This document shows positions 44,629 to 53,598 of a stretch of DNA of 64,000 nt, in pieces. Source of the stretch: JABSQH01 sp039177505. GTDB lineage: Bacteria; Actinomycetota; Acidimicrobiia; Acidimicrobiales; Ilumatobacteraceae. The DNA is taken from positions 1 to 64,000 of the forward strand of contig JBCDFR010000002.1 in assembly GCA_039177505.1 (NCBI GenBank), given 5' to 3'. A program made the translations under genes and the position numbers. The notes below the pieces were generated by a model. That model was not told the origin of the DNA and ran no database searches. It was given only the letters and a program-made list of their open reading frames with translations. Each line of letters begins with the position of its first letter. Position 1 is the first letter of the stretch.

Positions 44629-45801
44629 TCATCGGGGTCGTGGCTGGCAGGCATCGGCGAGGCGGTGTGCCTGACGCGCTGCCACGGCCGTCCACGACAG
44701 GCCTGCGGCGTGCTCACGGGCGGCCGCTGCGTAGCGGTAGCGCCGAGCGTCGTCGGTGAGCAACGCCACCACTGCGTCGCCGATGTCACCGGGATCGGCG
44801 ACGAGTGTCCCGGTCGTCCCGTCGATGGCGGCTCCGCGGTGTCCGGCGATGTCGGTGGCCACGCACGGCGTTGCGCACGCGCCACCTTCGGTGAGCGACA
44901 TTCCCCATCCTTCGGCGTAGGACGCGCTGACGACGAGCCAGGCTCGCTGGTACGCAGCCAGGAGCTCGTCATCACTCACTCGACCGCGCAAGGTGACCCA
45001 TTCCGCCTCTTGATCGGCGACCCACTGTTCGAGGCGAGGTCGGTCTGGACCGTCGCCGATCACCTCGACGGTCAAGCGCGGATGGCGCTCACGCGCCCGG
45101 TGGAGGGCGGTCAGTGCCACCTGCTGCCGTTTGACGGGAGCGAGTCGACCGACGATCAGGACCGATGGATCGGGGCTCCGCTGACTTTCGTCGGGTGCAT
45201 AACGCTCGTCGACTCCGGGTGGGATCACGTCGATGTGCGCGGCTGGGACGCCGATCCCCACGATCTCCGACTTTGAGGAGTCGGACAGAGTGTTCACCAA
45301 CGCTCGCTGATAGGCCCGCGGCGCGACTTTGGTCTCGTTCCAGCGTCCGAGCGTGGCAAGTGGTTCGCGGAGCACATCGGCCCACATCTCGCGATGGACA
45401 TGATGCAACCACACGATTGACCGCTGCGGGCTCCACCACGGACTGAGCCACGGCACGCCGTTCCAGATCTCGATCGTGGCGACGTCGGCACGTCGTTGAC
45501 GAAGAGCCCGTCGCAGCGTCTGCGCGGCGATCACCCGCGCGAACACGTCGAATCGGCCGCCGCGTTGTTCGACGCGATAACCGTGCCGCTCCAAAGTCCG
45601 CGGCGCGTCGCTCGTGGAGGTTCTGTGTTCGATCTCGACCAGGCCAGTTGCGGCCCAGCGAGTGAAGATCTCATCAGCGTGCAGCTCCGAGCCGCCGGCC
45701 TCGGGGTCGTCGAGGTCGCGCCAGGCGAACGATTCGACTCGCCGGATCCCGGCGGCGCTCACGCGTCGGAGCGCCCGCTCGAGATCGTCCGCTGCGCTCA
45801 T
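44629..45801 (-). CDS. Family 4 (GT-B) glycosyltransferase
   Basis: 390 residues from ATG 45801. C-terminal Rossmann domain motifs are present: VLIVGRLAPVKRQQ (start of UDP/GDP-sugar site), EVIGDGP, and ASYAEGWGMSLTEGGACATPCVATD, which carries the E-x(7)-E signature of retaining GT4. A GGSELHADEIF region at about residue 35 is the N-terminal acceptor loop. It follows DprE2 by 13 bases and ends the long leftward gene run, so it probably belongs to the glycan pathway. Donor and linkage unknown. Confidence 0.87.
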   Translation of the reverse strand: MSAADDLERALRRVSAAGIRRVESFAWRDLDDPEAGGSELHADEIFTRWAATGLVEIEHRTSTSDAPRTLERHGYRVEQRGGRFDVFARVIAAQTLRRALRQRRADVATIEIWNGVPWLSPWWSPQRSIVWLHHVHREMWADVLREPLATLGRWNETKVAPRAYQRALVNTLSDSSKSEIVGIGVPAAHIDVIPPGVDERYAPDESQRSPDPSVLIVGRLAPVKRQQVALTALHRARERHPRLTVEVIGDGPDRPRLEQWVADQEAEWVTLRGRVSDDELLAAYQRAWLVVSASYAEGWGMSLTEGGACATPCVATDIAGHRGAAIDGTTGTLVADPGDIGDAVVALLTDDARRYRYAAAAREHAAGLSWTAVAARQAHRLADACQPRPR

Positions 45802-45814
45802 ACGCGATCGGGTA

Positions 45815-46555
45815 TCAACGATCGAGGCGACGCCACACCGCATCGGGGGCGTACCGCAGTACGCCGAACACGCCACGCAACACGCCGGGCGCCCAGACCA
45901 CCGATTTCCCTCGTCGCAGACCGGCCACGACGGCGTCGGCGACGTCGCCCGGATCGACCGTGAACGGCACCTCGTCGAGGCCATCGGTCATCGCGCTGCG
46001 AACAAAACCGGGCCGCACGGTGAGCACTCTGGCGCCCGTGCCGTGCAGTGCGTGATGGAGTCCAGTAGCGAACGCGTCCTGGCCCGCCTTGGTGGCGCCG
46101 TACACGAAGTTCGATGCGCGGGTCCGCACGCCGGCCACACTCGACAGGACGACCAACACGCCGTGACCCTGTCGGCGCAACTGCTCAGCCACCGCCAGCC
46201 CGGAACTGACCGCACCCGCGGTGTTCACGGCGACGAGTTCGGCGGCAGCTTCGGGGTCATCGGCGGCGTCGGGCCCGAGCTGGCCGAATGCCTGGATCAC
46301 CACGTCGAGATCCCCAGCCGCCTCGACCGCCGCGGCAACAACGTCGCGGTGCGTCGTCGGGTCGGCGGCGTCGAAGTCGAGGGTCGTGATGCCCACGCCG
46401 GCAGGCACATCGGGCCGCTCTGGGTCGGATGATCGCCCGGCGAGCACGACGTGACGCAACGCCGGCGACGCGAGTGCCTCGACGATCGCTCGCCCGATGT
46501 CGCTCGATCCGCCGAGCACCAAGATCGTCTGGGGTTGTTGTACGGCGTTGTTCAC
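45815..46555 (-). CDS. dprE2: Decaprenylphospho-beta-D-erythro-pentofuranosid-2-ulose 2-reductase (DprE2)
   Basis: 246 residues from GTG 46555. Short-chain dehydrogenase with ILVLGGSSDIGRAIVEAL (NAD-binding, the family's G-G-S-S-D-I-G start), NTAGAV, and the catalytic Tyr/Lys in FVYGATKAGQDAF. The GTG overlaps the DprE1 stop, so both subunits are made from one message. Mycobacterial DprE2 (254 residues, from memory) reduces the 2-keto intermediate made by DprE1 to decaprenyl-phosphoryl-arabinose. Identification is strengthened by DprE1 directly upstream. Confidence 0.9.
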   Translation of the reverse strand: MNNAVQQPQTILVLGGSSDIGRAIVEALASPALRHVVLAGRSSDPERPDVPAGVGITTLDFDAADPTTHRDVVAAAVEAAGDLDVVIQAFGQLGPDAADDPEAAAELVAVNTAGAVSSGLAVAEQLRRQGHGVLVVLSSVAGVRTRASNFVYGATKAGQDAFATGLHHALHGTGARVLTVRPGFVRSAMTDGLDEVPFTVDPGDVADAVVAGLRRGKSVVWAPGVLRGVFGVLRYAPDAVWRRLDR

Positions 46556-47937
46556 GCCACCTCCTCTTCGAGCAGCCCGAGTCGCCGGGCTTGGTCGCTG
46601 ATCCAATAGCCCTCCGGATCGACCGACCGCCGGATGGCCTGCCATTCGGCGAGCCGCGGGTAGCCGGCGCGCACGATCGTCGGCGTGATGTGAGCATCCT
46701 TGGCGAGATAGTGGCGCCCGCCTGCTTCGAGCACGAGATCGTCGAGCTGGAGCAGCAAGGTTGCCAAGTTGTCCGCCCCGGCGGGAACATCGAGGGTCAG
46801 CGTCCAGCCCGACGTCGGAAAGCTGAGCATCGCGGCATTGGCCGGGCCGAAACGCTTGAGAACGGCAAGGAAGCTCGCAAGTCCCGAGGCGACGACCCGC
46901 TCGATCGCGACGCGCATGGTGTCGATTGCGGCGTCGGGCACCACGAACTGGTACTGCAGGAAACCGGCACCGCCATAGAGACGATTCCACGCTCCGACCA
47001 TGTCGAGTGGATGGAAGAACCCGGTGATCGACTCCGCAGCGGTGTGGTCGCGTCGGGCCTTGCGGTACCACACCTCGTTGAACGCCCGCACGGCGGTGCG
47101 GCTGAGCACGTTCGGCCCGCCCCCGGGCGCATCGATCAGCGACGGCGGGTCGAAGGCCAAGGGATCGCGACGTTGCCTGTCGGAGACGTCGTCGAGTCGT
47201 GCGTGGTCACCGCGCGTCAGCACCGACCGTCCGAGCGCAGCACCGCTGGCCAACAGGTCGACCCAGGCGACCGAATAGCGCTGATCGTCGGCGGCCATCG
47301 TGTCGACGAGCGCATCGAAGTTGGCGATTCGTTGGGTCCGTACCAGGCATTGGCTGGTTTCGATCGGAATCAGATCGAACGTCGCATCGACGATCAATCC
47401 GGTAAGCCCCATCCCGCCGATCGTGGCCCACCACAGGTCGCCGTCGGCCGATGTCAGCGAGCGCAGTGCCCCATCGGCGGTGAGCAAGCTGATCCGCGAG
47501 CAATGAGCGCCGAACGTGCCGTCGACGTGATGGTTCTTTCCGTGGATGTCGCTGGCGATCGCACCACCAACCGTGATGAAGCGCGTACCGGGCGTGACCG
47601 GGACGAAGAACCCAGCCGGCACAAGCACCCGCAACAGGTCGTCGAAGCTGACGCCGGCATCGGCCGTCACCGTTGCCCCGTCGCAATCGAGCGAGATCGG
47701 AGCACGCCCCGGCCGCACCCTGAGTACGGATCCGCCGCCGTTCTGCGCAGGATCGCCGTAGGACCGGCCCAAGCCCCGCGGGATCGCGCCTCGACCCTCA
47801 TCGATCGGCAAGGCCCGGTGCGGCGCCTTACGCACGACGTCGCCATCGAGTTCGATCACTCGACCCGCAGACGGTGCGGTCCGGCCCCAGCCGGTCAACA
47901 CCGTCACGTCTCCCGCCGATGATGCTGTCGTCGGCAT
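46552..47937 (-). CDS. dprE1: Decaprenylphospho-beta-D-ribofuranose 2-oxidase (DprE1)
   Basis: 461 residues from ATG 47937, the same length as I recall for the mycobacterial enzyme. FAD-binding GRSYGDPAQNGGGS is at residues 58-70. IHGKNHH is at 131-137, with His 132 at the same number as the mycobacterial residue. FFHPLDM and LQYQFV follow, then AKD at 412-414 with the catalytic-site Lys. At residues 377-383 the sequence is GWTLTLD where mycobacterial DprE1 has GWNICVD, so the cysteine targeted by benzothiazinones (Cys387) is Thr 381 here. Oxidises C2 of decaprenyl-phosphoryl-ribose using FAD. Coupled to DprE2 by a 4-nt overlap and to the upstream methyltransferase by one base. Confidence 0.95.
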   Translation of the reverse strand: MPTTASSAGDVTVLTGWGRTAPSAGRVIELDGDVVRKAPHRALPIDEGRGAIPRGLGRSYGDPAQNGGGSVLRVRPGRAPISLDCDGATVTADAGVSFDDLLRVLVPAGFFVPVTPGTRFITVGGAIASDIHGKNHHVDGTFGAHCSRISLLTADGALRSLTSADGDLWWATIGGMGLTGLIVDATFDLIPIETSQCLVRTQRIANFDALVDTMAADDQRYSVAWVDLLASGAALGRSVLTRGDHARLDDVSDRQRRDPLAFDPPSLIDAPGGGPNVLSRTAVRAFNEVWYRKARRDHTAAESITGFFHPLDMVGAWNRLYGGAGFLQYQFVVPDAAIDTMRVAIERVVASGLASFLAVLKRFGPANAAMLSFPTSGWTLTLDVPAGADNLATLLLQLDDLVLEAGGRHYLAKDAHITPTIVRAGYPRLAEWQAIRRSVDPEGYWISDQARRLGLLEEEVA

Positions 47938-48689
47938 CAGTACGGCCACTCCGGAGCGACTCGGCCGGTGCGCTCGAGGGCGCGCCCCATGCCGCACACG
48001 AGGGCTGCCTTCAGCGCCACGTTTCGTGCGAACCAGGGAAATTGGGCGGCCTGCCGTGCTCCGTTGTTCCACCGATCGCCTGCCTCGAGATCGGCCCGGT
48101 AGATGGCCAGCGAGCGCGAGCGTCCGACGTAGCGGAAGCGACGCCCGGCGAGCAGTTCGCGTGCGATCGCGGTGGTCACGCCGACCGACGAGAACGAATC
48201 ATGGATCAGCAGGGTCCCACCGTCGCGGACGCGTGCGCCCCACGACATGATGTCGGTGCGGGCTGGCCCGTAACGGTGTGCACCGTCGATGTACAACACG
48301 TCGATCGACCCATCGACGGCGTCATGGGCCGCATCTGAGAACATCCGTAGATGGGTGACCCGGTCGGCCACCCCGGCCGCCTGCAGGTTGGCGAAGAACA
48401 CCTGGTGATCGTCGTCGGCTTCATCGGCATAGCCGTCGATCTCCCGTGGACCCCGGTCGTTGCCGGCGTGCGGATCGATGGCGTAGATACGGGCGTCGCT
48501 CGGCGCTGCGCTGGCCAACACGATCGTCGACCGCCCGCGGAAACTCCCGATCTCGACGATCGTGCCGGCTGGCGGGCATGCGGCGGCAGCCTCGTAGAGA
48601 GCCGCTGCCTGCCCGTCGGTCATCCATCCATCGACATCGGCAACGCGTTGAAGAACGGTGTCGAGAGCAGGTGGTTCGGCGTTCGGCAT
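47937..48689 (-). CDS. Class I SAM-dependent methyltransferase (Methyltransf_24 type)
   Basis: 250 residues. Motif I VEIGSFRGRSTIVLASA at about residues 45-61, IYAIDPH, and DVLYIDGAHRYGPARTDI with the metal-binding-like Asp residues give the TylF/CmcI-like class seen in sugar and polyketide methylation. LLIHDSFSSVGV follows. Its TGA shares one base with the DprE1 start (TGATG), so the gene is part of the arabinan operon. It may methylate a sugar on the glycan; this is inferred from position only. Confidence 0.82.
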   Translation of the reverse strand: MPNAEPPALDTVLQRVADVDGWMTDGQAAALYEAAAACPPAGTIVEIGSFRGRSTIVLASAAPSDARIYAIDPHAGNDRGPREIDGYADEADDDHQVFFANLQAAGVADRVTHLRMFSDAAHDAVDGSIDVLYIDGAHRYGPARTDIMSWGARVRDGGTLLIHDSFSSVGVTTAIARELLAGRRFRYVGRSRSLAIYRADLEAGDRWNNGARQAAQFPWFARNVALKAALVCGMGRALERTGRVAPEWPY

Positions 48690-48752
48690 GGCCCGCCAGG
48701 CTATGCCCCGACACCGGGTTTCCTAGTGCATCTCGATCGGTGTTGTCCCGGG

Positions 48753-49661
48753 TCAGGCCGAGTACACGGCGATGCCGTAGATCACCAACCAACATCCCCC
48801 GAGCAACTGCAGTACCCGATCACTGGCAAAGACCTCTTCGGGCGCCGCTCCTGCGCCATTCTCCACCACCAACAGGTACCGGAACAATGCCGCCAACATC
48901 GGCACGATCGACAGCTCATAGAACGGCCAGTCCGACGTGCTCGCAGTTCCAGTCTCGAACGCCCATACGCAATAGCTGATCAGCGCCCCACCCATCGACA
49001 CCGAGAGCAGAATCCGCAGATACCCCGCCGAGTAGACCTCCAACGTCGCCCGCACATCGCCATCGGCACCGAGTTCGTTCAGTTCGGCGTATCGCTTACC
49101 GACCACGATGAACAACGATCCGAACGTCACACACAACACGAACCATCGCGACATCGGGACGTCGACCGCCACCGCTCCGGCCGCCGCACGCAACACGAAA
49201 CCACTGGCGATCGCGATCACGTCCAACACCGCAACGTGTTTCCACCACAAGGTGTAGAGCACTTGCAACACGAGGTAGACCGCGATGACCGCGGGTGTCT
49301 GCCACCGACCGGTCACCGCTGCCAAGCCCAGAGCGAACAGTGGCAACACCACCACCGCGAGCCGGGCCACCGGAATCGATAAGTCGCCCGCCGCGATCGG
49401 ACGGCGTCGCTTCGTCGGATGCCGGCGATCCGCCTCCACATCCAAGAGGTCGTTCCAGACATATGTCGCGCTCGCCGCACAGCAGAAGGCCAGAAAGGTG
49501 ACGACCGTCAGCCACAACTCGTTCCACTGGTTGAGCACCCCTGCCGCGCCGGGGGCGGCGAACACGAGAACGTTCTTCAACCACTGTTTCGGACGTCCGG
49601 CGCGCAGGAGCGCCACCGGGATCGACGGCGACGACGGCGCGGACGAAGCGGTGGACACCAC
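48753..49661 (-). CDS. ubiA: Decaprenyl-phosphate phosphoribosyltransferase (UbiA family)
   Basis: 302 residues from one of two consecutive GTG codons (49661 or 49658); mycobacterial DPPR synthase Rv3806c is also 302 residues from memory. It has about nine transmembrane segments. The first aspartate motif is NDLLDVEADRRHPTKRRRP. The second motif region is YTLWWKHVAVLDV. UbiA superfamily members prenylate rings, but this subgroup transfers phosphoribose from PRPP to polyprenyl phosphate. Adjacent DprE1/DprE2 support this assignment over menaquinone or heme synthesis. Confidence 0.88.
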   Translation of the reverse strand: MVSTASSAPSSPSIPVALLRAGRPKQWLKNVLVFAAPGAAGVLNQWNELWLTVVTFLAFCCAASATYVWNDLLDVEADRRHPTKRRRPIAAGDLSIPVARLAVVVLPLFALGLAAVTGRWQTPAVIAVYLVLQVLYTLWWKHVAVLDVIAIASGFVLRAAAGAVAVDVPMSRWFVLCVTFGSLFIVVGKRYAELNELGADGDVRATLEVYSAGYLRILLSVSMGGALISYCVWAFETGTASTSDWPFYELSIVPMLAALFRYLLVVENGAGAAPEEVFASDRVLQLLGGCWLVIYGIAVYSA

Positions 49662-49734
49662 GTCAGCACCGTAGCGGTGGACGATCAGCTCGACCGGGTA
49701 TCGCGCTCGACCGTGCCTGGCGACACACCTGCCA

Positions 49735-50343
49735 TCACCCCACGACCCAGTGCGCTTCGTCGGCATCGGCGAGTAACTCGCGATCGCCCGCCGAGTCGCC
49801 ATAGGCCGTGACCGTCACGGCGGAACGACCCCCATACCGATCGCCGAGCCATGTATGGAGACGACGCACCTTCTCGGGTCCTCGGCAATTGTTCCCCTGC
49901 AACGAGCCGGTCAGACGACCGTCCGGCCCGACATCGAGCTCGGTCGCCAGAACCTCGTCCACACCCAACTCGGCGGCCAGCGGACGGAGATACACCGCAT
50001 ACGAGGCCGACACCAGCACGGTCGCCGCGCCGTCCGCCTGGTGCCGGCGAAGATCGGCGACCGTGTCGTCTCGCAGCCAACGATCGGCGACGTCGGCGGC
50101 GAACTCAGCGGCCAGGCCCGCGACGACCGCTGCTTCGCGGCGACGGAACGTCGTTCGTGTGGCCACCGCTTTGAGCGTGTCACGATCTCGCCGCACGAGG
50201 GCCGGAACACTCGTCGGTGCGGCGGTGGCGACACCCCAAGCGAGCGTCGGCAGCCCGGCGACGCGACGGAGGAACGGCACCACGCAATCGCGTGTCGTCA
50301 ACGTGCCGTCGACATCGAACGCCGCGACGTGCGGCGACGTCAT
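49735..50343 (-). CDS. HAD-IB family phosphatase (SerB-like)
   Basis: 202 residues from ATG 50343. HAD motif I FDVDGTLTTRD, motif II VLVSASY, motif IV/III AYGDSAGDRELL. The gene sits between aroA (4-nt overlap, ATGA) and the UbiA-type gene, 73 bases from it. The DPA pathway needs a phosphatase to remove the 5-phosphate from polyprenyl-phosphoryl-phosphoribose; in mycobacteria that is a PAP2 enzyme, so this HAD protein is a candidate replacement by position only. Could equally be a phosphoserine phosphatase-type enzyme. Confidence 0.85.
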   Translation of the reverse strand: MTSPHVAAFDVDGTLTTRDCVVPFLRRVAGLPTLAWGVATAAPTSVPALVRRDRDTLKAVATRTTFRRREAAVVAGLAAEFAADVADRWLRDDTVADLRRHQADGAATVLVSASYAVYLRPLAAELGVDEVLATELDVGPDGRLTGSLQGNNCRGPEKVRRLHTWLGDRYGGRSAVTVTAYGDSAGDRELLADADEAHWVVG

Positions 50344-51641
50344 CGGTGGCGCGCCGGGAGTTGGTCGAGCATGTCCCAGTACTCCGGCCAACTCTTCGAC
50401 ACCACGGCCGGGTCGGCGACCTCGACGCCCTCGACGACCAGCCCGAGGAGCGCGAGCGCCATCGCCAATCGATGGTCGTGATGCGTGCCGAAGCGCGTCG
50501 GCGCCAAGAGGTCACGGGGATGGATCGTGAGGCCGTCGCCGTCGACAGTCACGTCGGCGCCAGCACGGTTGAGCTCGCCGGCGAGGTCACCGAGCCGGTC
50601 GCTCTCTTTGGCCCGGATAAAGCCGACTCCAGTGATCCGCGTCGGCGTGACCGCCTGGGTCGCGACGACCGCCAGCGTCGGCACCAGGTCGGAGATGTCG
50701 GCCATGTTGACGTCGACGCCGCGCAGCGGCGTATCCCGTCGACGCATCACCGTCGTGTCGTCAGCCCCCCGGTTGACGAGGCAACCCATCGACTCGAGGA
50801 CGTCGACGAAGCGCTGGTCGCCTTGCTGCGAACTCGATCCGAGACCGCGCACCATCACCGCACCGCCGACGATCGCGGCCGCCGCCAGCGGGTAACTCGC
50901 TGACGACGCGTCGGCTTCGACGTCGTAGGTGCGCGTGCCGTAAACGTCGGGCGCGACGGCGATGCGCCGTCCCTCCACCTCGACGTCGACAACACCGAAT
51001 GCGGCCATGACCGACTTGGTCAGGTCGAGGTACGGACGCGACACGGGGTCGCTCGACAACCACATCTTGACCCCACCGGCGACGTACGGTCCGATCATCA
51101 TCAACGCCGACACATACTGGCTGGAGATGTCTCCAGGCATCACGATGGCATCGGCGCCGCGTAGCGGACCGCTGACGGTGACCGGCAAGTGTCCTTCCCG
51201 CTCGCCAGGTTCGACGTCCGCTCCGAGTGCGAGCAACGCCTCGTGGAGGGGCCCCATCGGCCGTGCGCGCAACGGTGGATCACCATCGATCGTCGTGGGC
51301 CCTGGCGCCAGTGCAGCCAGCGCGGTGAGGAAGCGAGACGTCGTACCGGCGAGTCGCGCGTCGAGCCTGCGGTCGTCGGCGTCGAATGCACCGCCCGTCC
51401 CGATCACGTCGGTCACCATCACGCCATCGACCTCGTGAACGGCAATGCCGCAACCCAGCCGTTCGAGCCCGTCGAGCATCGCTGCGGTGTCGTCGCCTGG
51501 CGCCAGTCCGCGGATCTCACTCGTGCCGTCGGCCAAGGCCGCGCACACGAGGGCTCGGTTGGCCACGCTCTTCGAGGGTGGGACACGCACGTCTGCGATG
51601 ACCGGGCCATCGGCGAAACGGACCCGTACGGCATCGCTCAC
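50340..51641 (-). CDS. aroA: 3-phosphoshikimate 1-carboxyvinyltransferase (EPSP synthase)
   Basis: 433 residues. Conserved motifs: PPSKSVANRALV (Lys and Ser near the start), GTTSRFLTAL, RARPMGPLHEAL, DISSQYVSALMM and KESDRLGDLA. These are class I/II-type EPSP synthase landmarks of the sixth step of the shikimate pathway. It overlaps the HAD phosphatase by 4 nt and starts 25 bases after tyrA, so it shares one leftward transcript with them. Confidence 0.97.
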   Translation of the reverse strand: MSDAVRVRFADGPVIADVRVPPSKSVANRALVCAALADGTSEIRGLAPGDDTAAMLDGLERLGCGIAVHEVDGVMVTDVIGTGGAFDADDRRLDARLAGTTSRFLTALAALAPGPTTIDGDPPLRARPMGPLHEALLALGADVEPGEREGHLPVTVSGPLRGADAIVMPGDISSQYVSALMMIGPYVAGGVKMWLSSDPVSRPYLDLTKSVMAAFGVVDVEVEGRRIAVAPDVYGTRTYDVEADASSASYPLAAAAIVGGAVMVRGLGSSSQQGDQRFVDVLESMGCLVNRGADDTTVMRRRDTPLRGVDVNMADISDLVPTLAVVATQAVTPTRITGVGFIRAKESDRLGDLAGELNRAGADVTVDGDGLTIHPRDLLAPTRFGTHHDHRLAMALALLGLVVEGVEVADPAVVSKSWPEYWDMLDQLPARHR

Positions 51642-51666
51642 GAGGTGACCTCTACTGCCTGCACGG

Positions 51667-52725
51667 TCATGTCAGCGGGTGGACTGCTGGTCGGAACCCG
51701 CGGGCCATCAGCCCGCCGCGGAACAACTCCGCAGCGGATTGATCGACCAATACGACGGCCACACCGAGTCGGCGTTCGGCTTCGTGCACGACCTCGAAGC
51801 TGGCCAGATTTACATCGAGCTCCGCTGCCAGCGTGAACACCTCGGCTGCCGCACCCGCCCGGTCGGGTATCGGTATACGCACTTCGGCGAGTTCTTCGGG
51901 GTGCAGCACCCGCGCCGGGAGGTGAGCCCGGGCGTGGCGGGCGTCGGTCAGTCGTTGCTCGAGCGACGCACGGTCGTCGGCGGCCACCACCGAGCGCAAC
52001 CCCTCTAACCGTTCGATCAGCTCGCTCAGTGCTGCAGTGATGGCATCTCGGTTCTGGGCACAGATGTCGAGCCAGATGTCGGGCGGTCCACTGGCGACGC
52101 GTGTCATGTCGCGAAAACCGCCGGCAGCCAACCGCATGAGAGCCGGGTGCTCCTCGGCGCGGTTGGCGGCCACGCCCATCAGCGACGCCGCAGTGAGGTG
52201 TGGCACGTGGCTGACGACCGCGACCAGTCGGTCGTGCGCGTCTGGCGCGAGACCCACGACCTCGGCTCCCATCGACCGCAACACGTTCGACACCGCTGAG
52301 ATCGTTGCGTCGTCGGTTGCCTCGTCGGGCGTGATGACCCACACCGCACCGTTGAACAGGTCGGCCTCGGCACCGTCTAGACCGTCGATCTCGCTGCCTG
52401 CCATCGGGTGACCGCCGAGGAAGCGCGGATCGCTCGCAGCGGCCACGATCGGCGCCTTGACGCTCCCGACGTCGGTCACAGCGCCGGTGGTGGCCGCCAA
52501 TGCTCGATCGACAGCCGCCGCGCTCGCCAGCACGGGTGTGGCGACGAAACTGATCTCGGCGTTCGGATCGATGCCGAGTTGGTCGACGACGTCGGAGCTG
52601 AGCGCCCGCTTTGCCGTGGCGTCGTCGGTGTCCTCGCCGGCCACCACCCAACCGCGCGCCCGCAGCGCGAGCGCGATCGAGCCGCCGATCAGCCCAAGGC
52701 CGATCACATTGGCGCGCCGTGGCAT
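51667..52725 (-). CDS. tyrA: Prephenate dehydrogenase with ACT domain
   Basis: 352 residues from ATG 52725, with a GTG at 52734 as an alternative. NAD-binding VIGLGLIGGSIALAL at the start, GHPMAGSE, and catalytic-His region VVSHVPHLTAASLM. The last 75 residues look like an ACT domain (RIPIPDRAGAAAEVFTLAAE), which usually gives feedback control by tyrosine. It makes 4-hydroxyphenylpyruvate from prephenate. Upstream and downstream genes are on the same strand at 25-53 bases. Confidence 0.94.
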   Translation of the reverse strand: MPRRANVIGLGLIGGSIALALRARGWVVAGEDTDDATAKRALSSDVVDQLGIDPNAEISFVATPVLASAAAVDRALAATTGAVTDVGSVKAPIVAAASDPRFLGGHPMAGSEIDGLDGAEADLFNGAVWVITPDEATDDATISAVSNVLRSMGAEVVGLAPDAHDRLVAVVSHVPHLTAASLMGVAANRAEEHPALMRLAAGGFRDMTRVASGPPDIWLDICAQNRDAITAALSELIERLEGLRSVVAADDRASLEQRLTDARHARAHLPARVLHPEELAEVRIPIPDRAGAAAEVFTLAAELDVNLASFEVVHEAERRLGVAVVLVDQSAAELFRGGLMARGFRPAVHPLT

Positions 52726-52778
52726 GGTGCTCACGCTGCGGGAGCGTACCGGCACGTCGCCGAGCGCACCCGCCGATA

Positions 52779-53558
52779 TCAGGACCTGGGCGATGCGTGT
52801 GACACGGCGTCGAGCAGACGCTTCCACTCCTCGGTCCGCAGCTCGCGATGCGACCCCGGCGCCAAGCGTCGATCGGACAGTGGGCCGATGCGCGTGCGCA
52901 CCAGGCGGCGCACCGGATGACCGATGGCCTCACACATGCGGCGGATCTGTCGGTTGCGACCTTCGTGGATGGTCAAACGCAGAATCCCGGGTTCAGGCTG
53001 TGACACCTTTGCCGGTGCGGTGCGACCGTCGTCCAGGTCGACTCCGGTACGCAGCGTCCGCAAGGCGCCCGGGCCGACGCGTCCCCCTGCGACCTCGGCC
53101 AAGTACTCCTTTTCGACGCCGTGGCTGGGATGGGCGATGCGGTTGGCGAGTTCACCGTCATTGGTCAACAACAAGAGACCCTCGGTGTCGGCGTCGAGAC
53201 GACCGACCGAGAACACGCGCGGCGTCGGCGGGACGAGATCGAGCACCGTCGGCCGACCTTGAGGGTCGCTGCTCGTCGTGATCACGCCCACGGGCTTGTT
53301 GAGCAGGTAATACACGTGGTCTGGCCGAACGCCGATCGGTGCGCCGTCGACCTCGATCCGATCGGTCTCGGCCTCGACTCGTCGCCCGAGCGCTGCCACC
53401 TCGCCGTTCACCGTGACACGACCCGCAGCGATCAGCTCTTCGCATGCTCGCCGGCTTCCCAGCCCGGTCGATGCGAGCACCTTCTGCAGTCGTTCGCCGC
53501 GCCGGTCATCACCGGTGTCCTGCTCCCACAATGGCGGCTCGGCGGCCGCAGGGCTCAC
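52779..53558 (-). CDS. rluB: 23S rRNA pseudouridine synthase RluB
   Basis: 259 residues. S4 RNA-binding domain from about residue 22 (RLQKVLASTGLGSRRACEELI), then the RsuA/RluB core with LNKPVGVITT, catalytic Asp in VGRLDADTEGLLLLTND, and KEYLAEV. EGRNRQIRRMCEAIGHPV is the family's C-terminal signature. Order scpA-scpB-rluB is the usual one in actinobacteria. Confidence 0.95.
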   Translation of the reverse strand: MSPAAAEPPLWEQDTGDDRRGERLQKVLASTGLGSRRACEELIAAGRVTVNGEVAALGRRVEAETDRIEVDGAPIGVRPDHVYYLLNKPVGVITTSSDPQGRPTVLDLVPPTPRVFSVGRLDADTEGLLLLTNDGELANRIAHPSHGVEKEYLAEVAGGRVGPGALRTLRTGVDLDDGRTAPAKVSQPEPGILRLTIHEGRNRQIRRMCEAIGHPVRRLVRTRIGPLSDRRLAPGSHRELRTEEWKRLLDAVSHASPRS

Positions 53559-53598
53559 GAGCGGCTACCCACGATGCATCCGCTGACGATGCGCCCGG

